A DNA stretch of 64,000 nt. Source: Roseibacillus ishigakijimensis. GTDB lineage: Bacteria > Verrucomicrobiota > Verrucomicrobiia > Verrucomicrobiales > Akkermansiaceae. The position numbers and the translations under genes are program-made. Position 1 is the stretch's first letter. Every line of letters begins with the position of its first letter. The stretch lies in contig NZ_JAENIO010000004.1 in the NCBI RefSeq assembly GCF_016595415.1, forward strand, positions 1-64,000. Reading direction: 5' to 3'. Below, piece by piece: positions 1 through 8,168 of this stretch. The notes below the pieces were generated by a model, which saw only the letters and a program-made list of their open reading frames with translations, did not search any database and was not told where the DNA came from.

Positions 1-899
1 GGGTCTCTACTTGGCCACCTCCCCGTTACCGGGTCATAGTAACGATAGCCGTAGTAGTAGAGGCCGGTGTGCTCGTCTCTTTGTTTGGTTGAAAAGCGAT
101 GGCGGAAAGTGCTGCGCACCGAATTCCCAGCATTAACGACAATTCGCCCAAAGGAATCATACTCATAACGAGCTTCCAGCACTCCAGCACTATCCAAGTA
201 TTGGCACACATTGCCGTTGCCGTCGTAAAGAGGATAATTCTCTCCGGCATTACCACCGGATTGGATTTCGGCAACGAGTAATCCCCCCACTCCCCCAGCT
301 CCTTGCGGGGAACCACTGAGATCCAGTCCCCAGGTCCAGGTGCGGTTCAGCGTCGTTCTAACCCAAAGTCCCAGTGGGTTCCAGCCATCGTAGTGATAAT
401 GAAAGACGGTCCCGGAGCGAGTGCGCTTGATACGGCGGCCCAGATAATCGTAGTCGTAGCTAATGGTCTGCCCATCGACCACGAGGGAAACGAGCCGGTT
501 CTCTCCATCCCATTTCAGGTTGGTGGCAGCCGCAAAATCCGGACCATCGACATCTTCGAACTCCGTGCCCGCCGCTCCCGTCGCGCCCGGAACGACTCCT
601 GCAGTCCTATTGCCATCGCCATCGTAACTTGTGGTGCGACCGAAGGGGGTGATTCGATTGCCGATGGTGTCGTATTGATAGGGCTCATCAAGGCTCTCAT
701 TGGCACTGCCCCATCCGAATCCAATCACCTGGCCAAGAAAATTCACGGTTTCAGCCTACTTCGAAATTCAATTGCTACCAGCATTTTCGACCTTGGCGCT
801 GACCTCAAGTTCGTTGCGAGCGGATTGCCAAGTCTTGAAAGCGATGTCGTTATTCAGCTTACCTCCCCCATGGGAGGAGGTCTCGCCCCGGTTCGTCAT
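1..899 (-). pseudogene. RHS-repeat protein remnant (3' part, runs off the window)
   Basis: One minus-strand frame reads as the RHS-repeat-associated core with no frameshift. It contains YD-type repeats such as SYDGDGNRT, WDGENRLVSL and YDYDYLGRRIKRT, and ends at the window edge in the core signature GLYYYGYRYYDPVTGRWPSR. Upstream in the same frame, two stops (TGA at 770-768, TAG at 758-756) separate this from a 43-codon stretch holding RHS-like SARNELEVSAK. There is no plausible start for a full RHS protein: the frame begins 3 bases after the DUF58 stop codon. RHS proteins are usually well over 1000 residues, so this is probably a 5'-truncated, decaying copy. The part left of base 1 is unseen and could carry a variable C-terminal tip. 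Confidence 0.75.
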
Positions 900-902
900 T
901 TC

Positions 903-2210
903 TCAAAAGCGTCCGGACGCGCGCAGATCGAGAAACTGGTTGGCCAAGGCGATGGGGTAGTGCTCGAGGGATTCATGAATCGCGCTGAAGCCCAGGCCCC
1001 GGGCTTCGCTCACCAGGCGGGCGACGTCATCTTCGTAGGCCAAGGCCCCGAGGTAGCGATCGGCATCGGCCGAGCTTGCCAAAGGAGACCGAAGGGCGGA
1101 CTCGACCACAGTTTCGCGCACGGAGGCCAGCATAACGAGGTGTTGCCGGGAAAGAAGCTGCAGGGCTCCGAGGGAGCCAAACTGGTCTTCGCTCCGCAAA
1201 TTCGTCAGTAAAACAATGAGGCAGCGCTTGTGCTGAGTGCGCAGGATGCGGGCGACCAATTCGTTGTAATCACTATAATCCCGTGTCGGCTGATAGTTAT
1301 AGAGATGGTCAAGGATGCGGGCCATCCCGGAATTGCCTTTCACCGGCGAGAGATAGCGGTCCGCCCCGCCGAAAGACATGACTCCCACTTTATCTCCCTG
1401 CCCCAGCGCGATGTAGGACAGCAAGATGGCGGCATTGAGGAGGTGGTCGAGAATCGGCAAATCCCCGTCGATGGCCCGGGTGCGCAGACTGCAATCGGGC
1501 ACCAAGAGAATGGTCTGATCGCGCTCTTCCTGATACTCGCGGGTGATGAGCCGGTTGGCCCGGGCAGTGGCTTTCCAATCAACCTGGGACAGGCTGTCCC
1601 CTTCGTGATAATCGCGCAGCTGATGAAATTCCTTACTCATCCCACGACGCCGGGGCTTGACGATGCCCATCAATTCGGCCCGGTCGGCGGTGGCGAGAAG
1701 ACCATAGTTCAAGGCTGGCACGTAATTGGGATAAACCCGCGCGGTGAGGCCCTCCCCCACCCGGCGGCTCCGCCACCACAGGCCCAGCAGCGAACGCAAC
1801 TCGAGATAGGCCGGCTCCACCGGCAAATCCCCGCGCTGGAGGAAAGCAACCCGATAGCTGGCCCGAGCTTTCTCGCCCGGCTTCAGCCTGGGTAAGTCAA
1901 AGGGAAGATGACTATAGCTCGACTCTGGGGGCAAGCCCTCGAAAAAGCGCAGCCGCACCGGCAAGCGGCCTTCATTGTGAACCTCATAGCTGACCTCGGT
2001 TTCTTCCTTGAGGGCAAATCGCGTGGGCCACTTGCGCACGAGAGAAACCTTGCCAATCATTCCCAGCAAGATGGCATCGAGGAGAGCCACGAAGAGGAAA
2101 AGGACGAGGGCCAGAGAGAAGAAAATCGTCGCCCCCGGCCAAAAGACTACAGCGAGGGCGAAAACGAAGAGGAGCGCACTGACTCCCAGCAACTGGAATG
2201 ACGGCCGCAT
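903..2210 (-). CDS. DUF58 domain protein
   Basis: 435 residues. Two hydrophobic segments lie at about residues 8-45, followed by a beta-rich region. The DUF58 signature GMSKEFHQLRDYHEGDSLSQ continues into VDWKATAR at about 190-220. The C-terminal half resembles a von Willebrand A fold (ILLVPDCS). DUF58 proteins are typical partners of MoxR ATPases and are thought to act at the envelope; the precise role is not known. It is the last gene of a six-gene run, starting 3 bases after the MoxR stop, and its own stop is followed immediately by RHS debris. Family assignment is firm, function is not. Confidence 0.9.
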   Translation of the reverse strand: MRPSFQLLGVSALLFVFALAVVFWPGATIFFSLALVLFLFVALLDAILLGMIGKVSLVRKWPTRFALKEETEVSYEVHNEGRLPVRLRFFEGLPPESSYSHLPFDLPRLKPGEKARASYRVAFLQRGDLPVEPAYLELRSLLGLWWRSRRVGEGLTARVYPNYVPALNYGLLATADRAELMGIVKPRRRGMSKEFHQLRDYHEGDSLSQVDWKATARANRLITREYQEERDQTILLVPDCSLRTRAIDGDLPILDHLLNAAILLSYIALGQGDKVGVMSFGGADRYLSPVKGNSGMARILDHLYNYQPTRDYSDYNELVARILRTQHKRCLIVLLTNLRSEDQFGSLGALQLLSRQHLVMLASVRETVVESALRSPLASSADADRYLGALAYEDDVARLVSEARGLGFSAIHESLEHYPIALANQFLDLRASGRF

Positions 2211-2213
2211 GGC

Positions 2214-3251
2214 TTATTGCCGGGGAGCTTCCACCGAGTTGATGATGGCGCGCACGGTCTCGTCGACCGTCTGGCCGGAGATCGCCACCTCGGGGGTGAG
2301 ACGCACGCGATGGCGGAGAACCTGCAGGGCGCATCCCTTGACATCATCGGGCACGACATAATTTCTGCCCCGCAAAAAGGCGTAGCCTTTGGCCACCTGC
2401 ACCAGCGAGATGCTCGCACGGGGGCTGGCACCGTAGGAAGTCATCTCCGAACTCCGGGTGGCTTGCACGAGCTCGACGGCGTAACGGATGACTGCAGGCG
2501 AAATGGTGATCGTTTGCAATCGGACCCGCAGGGCCTCCACTTCCTCGGGTTGGCAAATGGTCTCGATCTGCTCAGGCGCGAGATCACTTTGTCCCGAGCC
2601 CGTCGCCCGGGTGGCAATGGTGACCTCCTCCTCCAAGGCGGGCTCGAAGACGAGCAGCTTCATCATAAAGCGGTCCAGTTGGGCCTCGGGCAAGGGATAA
2701 GTGCCATCCTGCTCGACCGGGTTCTGGGTAGCCAGGACCATGAATGGCTGGGGCAAGGGGTAGGAGACGCCATCGATGGTCGCCTGCCGCTCTTGCATCA
2801 CCTCGAGAAGAGCGGATTGGGTCTTGGCGGGAGCCCGGTTGACCTCGTCCGCCAACAGCAGGTTGGTGAAAACCGGGCCTTTTTTCACCTCGAAGGCCTG
2901 GCGCGACATATCGTAAATGCTGTGCCCGCTGATATCGGAAGGCATCAAATCCGGGGTGAACTGGATGCGGCGAAATTCCCCATGAAAGGTCTTGGCCAGG
3001 GAGAGGACAAGATGGGTTTTTCCCAACCCGGGGTGGCCCTCAATGAGAACATGGCCTCCACTGAGAAAAGCGACCAGCACCCCGTCGACGAGCTCCTTTT
3101 GCCCGACAAAGACGCGCTCGATCTGGGTCCGGATGCGGGAAAGGAGGGAAAAATCGGCGTCGCTGCCAATCGCAGAGGAAGACTCGCCGGGAGCTTCCTC
3201 CCCAAGGGGAGAAGCAGGCGCGGAAGAAAGGGCGGAATCAGGGTCAGTCAT
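2214..3251 (-). CDS. MoxR-family AAA+ ATPase
   Basis: 345 residues. Walker A is GHPGLGKTH at about 72-80. Walker B with sensor context is LLADEVNRAPAKTQSALLE, followed by VMQERQATIDG and the sensor 1 stretch MVLATQNPVEQDGTYPLPEA. These are hallmark MoxR sequences. MoxR proteins act as chaperone-like ATPases on membrane or periplasmic partners, usually encoded next to DUF58 or vWA proteins. The start codon overlaps the stop of the DUF4350 gene by 4 bases (ATGA), so translation is probably coupled. The first ~30 residues are Ser/Ala/Pro/Glu-rich and likely disordered. Confidence 0.95.
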   Translation of the reverse strand: MTDPDSALSSAPASPLGEEAPGESSSAIGSDADFSLLSRIRTQIERVFVGQKELVDGVLVAFLSGGHVLIEGHPGLGKTHLVLSLAKTFHGEFRRIQFTPDLMPSDISGHSIYDMSRQAFEVKKGPVFTNLLLADEVNRAPAKTQSALLEVMQERQATIDGVSYPLPQPFMVLATQNPVEQDGTYPLPEAQLDRFMMKLLVFEPALEEEVTIATRATGSGQSDLAPEQIETICQPEEVEALRVRLQTITISPAVIRYAVELVQATRSSEMTSYGASPRASISLVQVAKGYAFLRGRNYVVPDDVKGCALQVLRHRVRLTPEVAISGQTVDETVRAIINSVEAPRQ

Positions 3252-4357
3252 AGCTTTTTATCAAGTTGGGAAAGGTGTTGCAGTCGCTCGAGAAGCCCTT
3301 TGGCAGTCACTGGAGTGAGCAGTGCCACTTCATCATCGGGACCCAGCAAGGCACGTTCTCGGGCCACTGCCACGAGCTCGGAGGCCGGAGTATTGAAGGG
3401 CAAATTGGTAGCCTTGGCCAGGCGGTGGAGCAGGCGCTCCCGCAGCGGCGCGAGCACAGCATCCTCGGCCCGGTGCTTGCGAAAAAAGGCGCCACTGGCT
3501 TGCAAGTGCTCATCAAGTTTGGCCGTGCTCACTTCCAGGCGGTGGAAACGGGGCCCGAAGCCCCGGGCCGCCCACCAGACAAAGAAGATCAGGAGCAGAA
3601 GGAAGGCCACGACCGCCGCACTGGCCTTTTCCCAGAGGAGGCGAAAGAAGGAGAGGCGGGTGGAATAGACAAACCAAACGGCATCTCCCTCTTCCAAAGT
3701 GAGCAGGTCCCAGAGCAGGGTGGCGTGCTCGCCTTTGCCCAAATGACGATTGGTGAAGGGCTCTGCGGTGGCCATCACGGTCAAGCTACCGCCTCCATAG
3801 TCAAAGCTACGGATGGACTCGGCTGGCGCTTCGTAGTCCTCCAAGTCGTCGATGAGAAAGGGAGTCTCGAACTCGGTGGCATAGGTTCCCAAGCCAAAAG
3901 GAGCGAGCGCGCTCACTTTCTTCGCTTTCTCATCCCCACCCGGAAATTCGAGCGCCAGCTGGAAGTAATTCAGGAAAGGAGCGAAATAGTCATCAAAATC
4001 CGAGCTTTCATACCACAGCCAGTCCTTGTTTTGCAGCACCATGTAGACCACAAGATGGCCTCCCTCGTCCATCCATTGCGAGATTTCCCACAATTGGCCT
4101 TCGCTTTGCAAACTGGCGGCCGAGACGACGAGAGTAGTGCCAGTGGGAGGCGGCAAGGCGGGAGCCCCCGCATAACTGCCCGCTGCCAAGCCCATTTCCT
4201 CCGCCAGCCGCTGGGCCGCCAGAAAGTGATTGATCTTGGCCAGCCCCTGATAACCAACTTCGCGCTCTTTCTCCTCAAAACGACCGCAAGCGGCAAGGAG
4301 AACCGCCATCGCAGCGAGCAGAACCCGCGCGAGCCAAACACCGCACCAGTTTTTCAC
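3248..4357 (-). CDS. DUF4350 domain lipoprotein-like membrane protein
   Basis: 369 residues. The N-terminus has a hydrophobic stretch ending in a lipobox-like LLAAC at about residues 20-24, which suggests a lipoprotein. A DUF4350-type domain follows, with LVVSAASLQ and GGHLVVYM resembling the GATase-like fold. A transmembrane segment lies near 245-265 (VVAFLLLLIFFVWWAARGFG). The C-terminal ~100 residues are cytoplasmic and helical. It sits between DUF4129 and MoxR and overlaps each neighbour by 4 bases. Probable role: envelope-anchored component of the MoxR/DUF58 complex. That is inferred from context only. Confidence 0.8.
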   Translation of the reverse strand: MKNWCGVWLARVLLAAMAVLLAACGRFEEKEREVGYQGLAKINHFLAAQRLAEEMGLAAGSYAGAPALPPPTGTTLVVSAASLQSEGQLWEISQWMDEGGHLVVYMVLQNKDWLWYESSDFDDYFAPFLNYFQLALEFPGGDEKAKKVSALAPFGLGTYATEFETPFLIDDLEDYEAPAESIRSFDYGGGSLTVMATAEPFTNRHLGKGEHATLLWDLLTLEEGDAVWFVYSTRLSFFRLLWEKASAAVVAFLLLLIFFVWWAARGFGPRFHRLEVSTAKLDEHLQASGAFFRKHRAEDAVLAPLRERLLHRLAKATNLPFNTPASELVAVARERALLGPDDEVALLTPVTAKGLLERLQHLSQLDKKL

Positions 4358-5844
4358 GACGGCCTCCTTTCAAAGGGCCACCCTTGGCAGAGAGTTTCAA
4401 AGTCTTCCCCCGTCACTCGCTCGCGGGAATAGGCCTCCTTCATCCACTGCCCGGAGAGATGGGCAAAATAGCTCCCGAGGGCTACCGGAGCGTGGCTTTC
4501 CACCTCGGCAAGACATTCATTCTCAGTCGAGGAAGATTCGATGGGCACCGCCTGCGCGGTGATGAGATGAGTGAGGGCTCCGCGATAGAGTAGAGAAAGC
4601 GCGAGCCGACTGTCCCCGGCCTGCCAATGGCGGCGCGCTTCGCCCAGTAAATCAGCGGGCAGCGACTCGGGGGTGACCTCCATCCCCAGCACCACCCGGG
4701 GAGCGGGCCGGGCCCTTTTCTTGGACAAAGCCGAGCCTTCTCGATCAGACAAACTGGTCACCAACCGAATGGCGAGGACGAGGAGGACCACCACCAGCAG
4801 CACGAGAGCGAGCACCTTGATAAAGAAAAAGAGGATTTCCCCGAAGCCGGAAGCGACTTCCGCCCCGGCACCCAGCCCCCCTAGCCAGTCAAAAAATCCT
4901 TCCCACCAGCTGCCCTCGGGCGGAATCCACTCGCGCTCGGTGCGAGTGCGGATCTTGAACTCATCGTCGGCGAGCACCTCCGCCACCACCGTCTGGGGAT
5001 CGGGCCCTTGCGCGGACAACTCCCCTCCCCCGCAGAAGGCGAAAAGAAGCAACACAGGAGCGAACCAAGCTGCGGCCGAGGAGGCTTTCTCGCGCACCCG
5101 GCTCGCCAGCTCCCGGAAGCGCAACTCGATATCCCAGGCCTCCTGATTGATGCGACTATTGAGATAAAGAGCGAAGCCGCTGGCGAGATAGAAGGGCTCC
5201 AGAAGGAGGACGAGGAAGCCGTAGGACAATCCCAAAGCCAAAGTCAGCAGGGTGGGACCCGTGCCCCCCCGGTCAAACCACGTTTGCCAGGTTTCCTGGC
5301 TCAAATCCTGCCCCTGCGGCACGAAAAAGAGGGCGAGGAGAATCACCGTTGCAAGGCCGATCAGCTCCAAAATAGCCCCGCCAGCAGTCACGAGCACGCT
5401 CTGTCCCCCGCCCATGCGAGTGACGGTGGCGCAGCGTTGGGAGCGAGCCGGACCATGGAGGTTTTCCAGATCAGTCACGGGCAAGGTCATGCTCCGGCTG
5501 GGAGAAAAGCGCCGCCAGGTCAGTAGAGGCAAAGACCCCCGGAAGAGCAAGCTCCGCCACTGGCCCAGGGTCTGCCGCACGGTGACCTCTTGGCCGAAGA
5601 TTCGACGGCTCAGGTAGAAAAGGTAAAAGCGGTCCAGGAGGGGCTTGCCCCACCAGAGCAGAAGCGGGAACAGCCAAGGCCAGAACCAGCACAAGAGAGC
5701 CAGGAGGAGGGCGGGTGGAGTGCCGAGCTTCCAACCGATGCGGAACAGGTCGCGGTAAGAATGGCGAGCCAGTTCAGTCCCGAGGTCCACGGCCTCCCAA
5801 GCCGTGCGCGGCCGAAGGCTGACGGTCAGGTCACGGACGTTCAT
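4354..5844 (-). CDS. DUF4129 domain integral membrane protein
   Basis: 496 residues. Several membrane spans occupy the first ~245 residues (for example LALLCWFWPWLFPLLLWW and LLTLALGLSYGFLVLLLEP). A further span lies near 255-272, and a very hydrophobic one near 340-365. The C-terminal ~110 residues match DUF4129 (LALSLLYRGALTHLI, then a helical tail). It overlaps the SpoIIM gene by 14 bases upstream and the DUF4350 gene by 4 bases downstream. DUF4129 proteins commonly accompany MoxR/DUF58 and transglutaminase-like genes; no transglutaminase is present here. The function of the family is unknown. Confidence 0.82.
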   Translation of the reverse strand: MNVRDLTVSLRPRTAWEAVDLGTELARHSYRDLFRIGWKLGTPPALLLALLCWFWPWLFPLLLWWGKPLLDRFYLFYLSRRIFGQEVTVRQTLGQWRSLLFRGSLPLLTWRRFSPSRSMTLPVTDLENLHGPARSQRCATVTRMGGGQSVLVTAGGAILELIGLATVILLALFFVPQGQDLSQETWQTWFDRGGTGPTLLTLALGLSYGFLVLLLEPFYLASGFALYLNSRINQEAWDIELRFRELASRVREKASSAAAWFAPVLLLFAFCGGGELSAQGPDPQTVVAEVLADDEFKIRTRTEREWIPPEGSWWEGFFDWLGGLGAGAEVASGFGEILFFFIKVLALVLLVVVLLVLAIRLVTSLSDREGSALSKKRARPAPRVVLGMEVTPESLPADLLGEARRHWQAGDSRLALSLLYRGALTHLITAQAVPIESSSTENECLAEVESHAPVALGSYFAHLSGQWMKEAYSRERVTGEDFETLCQGWPFERRPS

Positions 5845-6805
5845 ACCACTCCTTCCTACCTGACAGGAGATAGAGAATGGTCACCAGCCAAAAAGCACCG
5901 CCCACCGCGAACTTGAGGGACGGAGGGTGGGGATGCGCTGACCAGAAGCCCTCGATGAACGCCGCGAAAAAGGTGAGCACCGCCGCGCCCCCCAAGAGGA
6001 CGAGAGCCTCGCGGGCATTTTTCCCCAAAGCCGCCATGCGGGTGAGCTGCCCGGGACGAATGAGCCCCCAGCCCAGGCGCAAGCCCGCCATGGAAGAGAT
6101 ATGCAAACCCACCAGCTCGAAGGCCGAATGCCCGCTGACAAAGGTCCAGAACTTCATCGGATCCCCCGTCGCTTGCACATACCCGGCGGAGGCTCCGATG
6201 GCGAGACCATTGAAGATGGTGAAAAACAAGGTGCCGATGCCAAAGAAAATGCCCCCCGCGAATGTGCGGAAATCGATGCTGACGTTGTTCTGAATATAAA
6301 AAGCGAACATCATGAAATCGCTGCCATGGGTCTCGCGACCATGAGCGAGGGCATCGCCATTTTTGCCATACATGGCATCCAGCCCCTGCATGCTCTCCGG
6401 CCCCAGGATGGCCTGAATCCACAAGAGCCCGTTCTGCCCCGAGAAAAAGAGAAGGAAAAAGGGCAGCCAGAAAAGGACCACGCTGAGCCAGAAGAGAGGG
6501 ACATTGTGTTTGAAAGCTCCGGGAAAAGTCCGCGTCAGGAAGCGAACCGGGGCAAGGCGGGCCCGACTGCGGTGGAGATGGCGGAATCCGCCCATGACCA
6601 GGTCATTGAGCCGGGTCGTGAGGGCCATCCCGTAAAGCCGTTCCCCGGCCAGAGCGAGGTCTTGGCAGAGACGGCGGAAGCGCGCGGGCAAGGCCCGGGC
6701 CTCGGCCGGGGTGAGAGCCTCCTTTTTGTCGAGACGGGCAAAGAGCTGCTCGCTCTCCTGCCAGCGCCCCTCATTCTGGTTCTGGAACTGCTTGCGGGAG
6801 ATCAT
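5831..6805 (-). CDS. SpoIIM-family (DUF95) membrane protein
   Basis: 324 residues. A cytoplasmic helical N-terminus (~95 residues, ARLDKKEALTPAEARALPAR) is followed by about five membrane spans, including a long loop with MFAFYIQNNVSIDFRTFAGG. That loop pattern is typical of the stage II sporulation protein M family. In non-sporulating bacteria these proteins travel with RDD, DUF4129 and MoxR genes. The gene overlaps RDD by 4 bases (ATGA) and DUF4129 by 14 bases. Family call is good. The role outside sporulation is unknown, so no function is assigned. Confidence 0.85.
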   Translation of the reverse strand: MISRKQFQNQNEGRWQESEQLFARLDKKEALTPAEARALPARFRRLCQDLALAGERLYGMALTTRLNDLVMGGFRHLHRSRARLAPVRFLTRTFPGAFKHNVPLFWLSVVLFWLPFFLLFFSGQNGLLWIQAILGPESMQGLDAMYGKNGDALAHGRETHGSDFMMFAFYIQNNVSIDFRTFAGGIFFGIGTLFFTIFNGLAIGASAGYVQATGDPMKFWTFVSGHSAFELVGLHISSMAGLRLGWGLIRPGQLTRMAALGKNAREALVLLGGAAVLTFFAAFIEGFWSAHPHPPSLKFAVGGAFWLVTILYLLSGRKEWYERP

Positions 6806-7527
6806 TGTTCGTGGCGGGAAAGCCAGCGGGCAACCCCGAGGGCAAAGCTGGTCGTCTGGGGCGACTGTTGAGCGGCGGGCAGCTCGGCGAGAGCAGCGGT
6901 GACCTCAAGCTGGCGGGCGGCATTGAGATGGGCCGCGCGATCGGCGAACCCGATGAAGGCCAACTGTTCCTCGCGCGAAAGGGGCACTCCGGGCGACACG
7001 GCGGGCACGGCGATTTCGGGCAACTCCGGCACCTGCACCGGCTGTTGATAGACCACTAGGGTATCGGCCACCCGATCACCGAGGCGTTGCGACTGGCGGG
7101 AGGCCAGGATGGAGACAATGCCCACCGAACCGCAACCCGGCAGGACGTCGATCCAAAAGAGAAGGCCCCGTAGAAAAGCGGAAGCGAAGCCCACGGGAGC
7201 CCCCGAGCGCCGCACCACCTTCAGCCCCAGAGCCCGCTTCCCCGGCGTGGCGGAGTGCTTGCCCGCCTCGAAGAGCGGATCATAAAACCAGAACATGACA
7301 AAGGCGAGGAGTTGCAGAAAACCTTGCGAAATCTCCTGCCCCAGGAAGGCTCCCGGCAAAACCAGCAGCAGGGAGAGAATCGTGTAAATGGTGCCCCAGA
7401 GGAAACCATCGATAACGCGGGCGATGAGACGCGGAAAGAGGCCGGCCGGACGAAGATAAATCTGCACCCCTTCCGCGAGCTCAATCTCGCGGCGATTGTC
7501 CAATTTGGCAGCAGGGGCGATACTCAT
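6802..7527 (-). CDS. RDD-family membrane protein
   Basis: 241 residues from the ATG at 7527; the frame stays open upstream to 7584, but those residues look non-coding. The RDD signature shows as RLIARVIDGFLWGTIYTILS at about 35-54. Further spans and the loop GKRALGLKVVRRSG, followed by GLLFWIDVLPG, are typical of the family. The last ~60 residues are a soluble helical tail. It is the first gene of the minus-strand MoxR/DUF58 operon and is divergent from the DUF805 gene, leaving 84 bases for both promoters. No function is assigned beyond family. Confidence 0.85.
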   Translation of the reverse strand: MSIAPAAKLDNRREIELAEGVQIYLRPAGLFPRLIARVIDGFLWGTIYTILSLLLVLPGAFLGQEISQGFLQLLAFVMFWFYDPLFEAGKHSATPGKRALGLKVVRRSGAPVGFASAFLRGLLFWIDVLPGCGSVGIVSILASRQSQRLGDRVADTLVVYQQPVQVPELPEIAVPAVSPGVPLSREEQLAFIGFADRAAHLNAARQLEVTAALAELPAAQQSPQTTSFALGVARWLSRHEQ

Positions 7528-7611
7528 GAAAAGTCCGGAGAAAGATAATGGTTGTTTACAGGAAAAGCACTCTTCCCTAAGCAAACCGGTCTATCAACCC
7601 TCAAAAACTGA

Positions 7612-8097
7612 ATGTCCGATAATCTCTATCAAGCACCCACCGCCGCTCTCCAACCGGAAACGACGGAAGCGCCCCTCAGCCTCAAAGACAAGCTCTTCTC
7701 CGGCAAAGGCCGTTTCAGCCGCTCGCAGTATTGGGGCTACGGTGTGCTGGGCAGCTTCCTGGTCAGCCTTCCTGCCTGGTTCGTCTACGGCATGGCCTTC
7801 ATCCCCTTGTTCATGGGAGAGCAAGGCGCGGAGCCCAGCGACGGCCAAATCGTCACTCTTATGGTCGGCATGCTGGTCGCCTTTCTCCTCTACATCCCAG
7901 CCGCTTGGGTCTCCTTTGCGGCCATGTCCAAGCGCTTCCACGACCGGGGCAAGAGCGGCTGGATGGCCCTGGTCTGCCTCATCCCCTGGGTCGGCGGCAT
8001 CTGGATCCTCATTGAATGCGGCTGCCTCGTCGGCACCCCCGGACCCAACCCCTACGGCTCCGACCCCCTGCAGAGCAATCAGCCCCCCCTCAACTAA
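7612..8097 (+). CDS. DUF805 membrane protein
   Basis: 161 residues. A polar N-terminus precedes the DUF805 pattern: KLFSGKGRFSRSQYWGY, then two or three spans, then AMSKRFHDRGKSGWM and a GPNPYG-type tail (GTPGPNPYGSDPL). These motifs are diagnostic. The family is widespread, inner-membrane and of unknown function. The gene is divergent from RDD and followed by a hairpin terminator at 8138-8168. Confidence 0.92.
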   Translation: MSDNLYQAPTAALQPETTEAPLSLKDKLFSGKGRFSRSQYWGYGVLGSFLVSLPAWFVYGMAFIPLFMGEQGAEPSDGQIVTLMVGMLVAFLLYIPAAWVSFAAMSKRFHDRGKSGWMALVCLIPWVGGIWILIECGCLVGTPGPNPYGSDPLQSNQPPLN

Positions 8098-8137
8098 AAA
8101 ACCTCCGCGAGTCACACTCACGAAGGCTTTTCAAACG

Positions 8138-8168
8138 AAGCGAGCGGCTCCAGGCCTCTCGCTTTTTT
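8138..8168. terminator. Terminator between convergent genes
   Basis: Arms AAGCGAG (8138-8144) and CTCGCTT (8158-8164) form a stem, with six T on the plus strand directly after. It serves the plus-strand DUF805 gene. The minus-strand haem protein stops at 8167, inside the hairpin, so it may use the same structure from the other side. Confidence 0.7.

Noticed and set aside
2217-3668. Long plus-strand open frame opposite MoxR
   Set aside because: It is a shadow of GC-rich coding DNA; the minus strand encodes diagnostic MoxR motifs.
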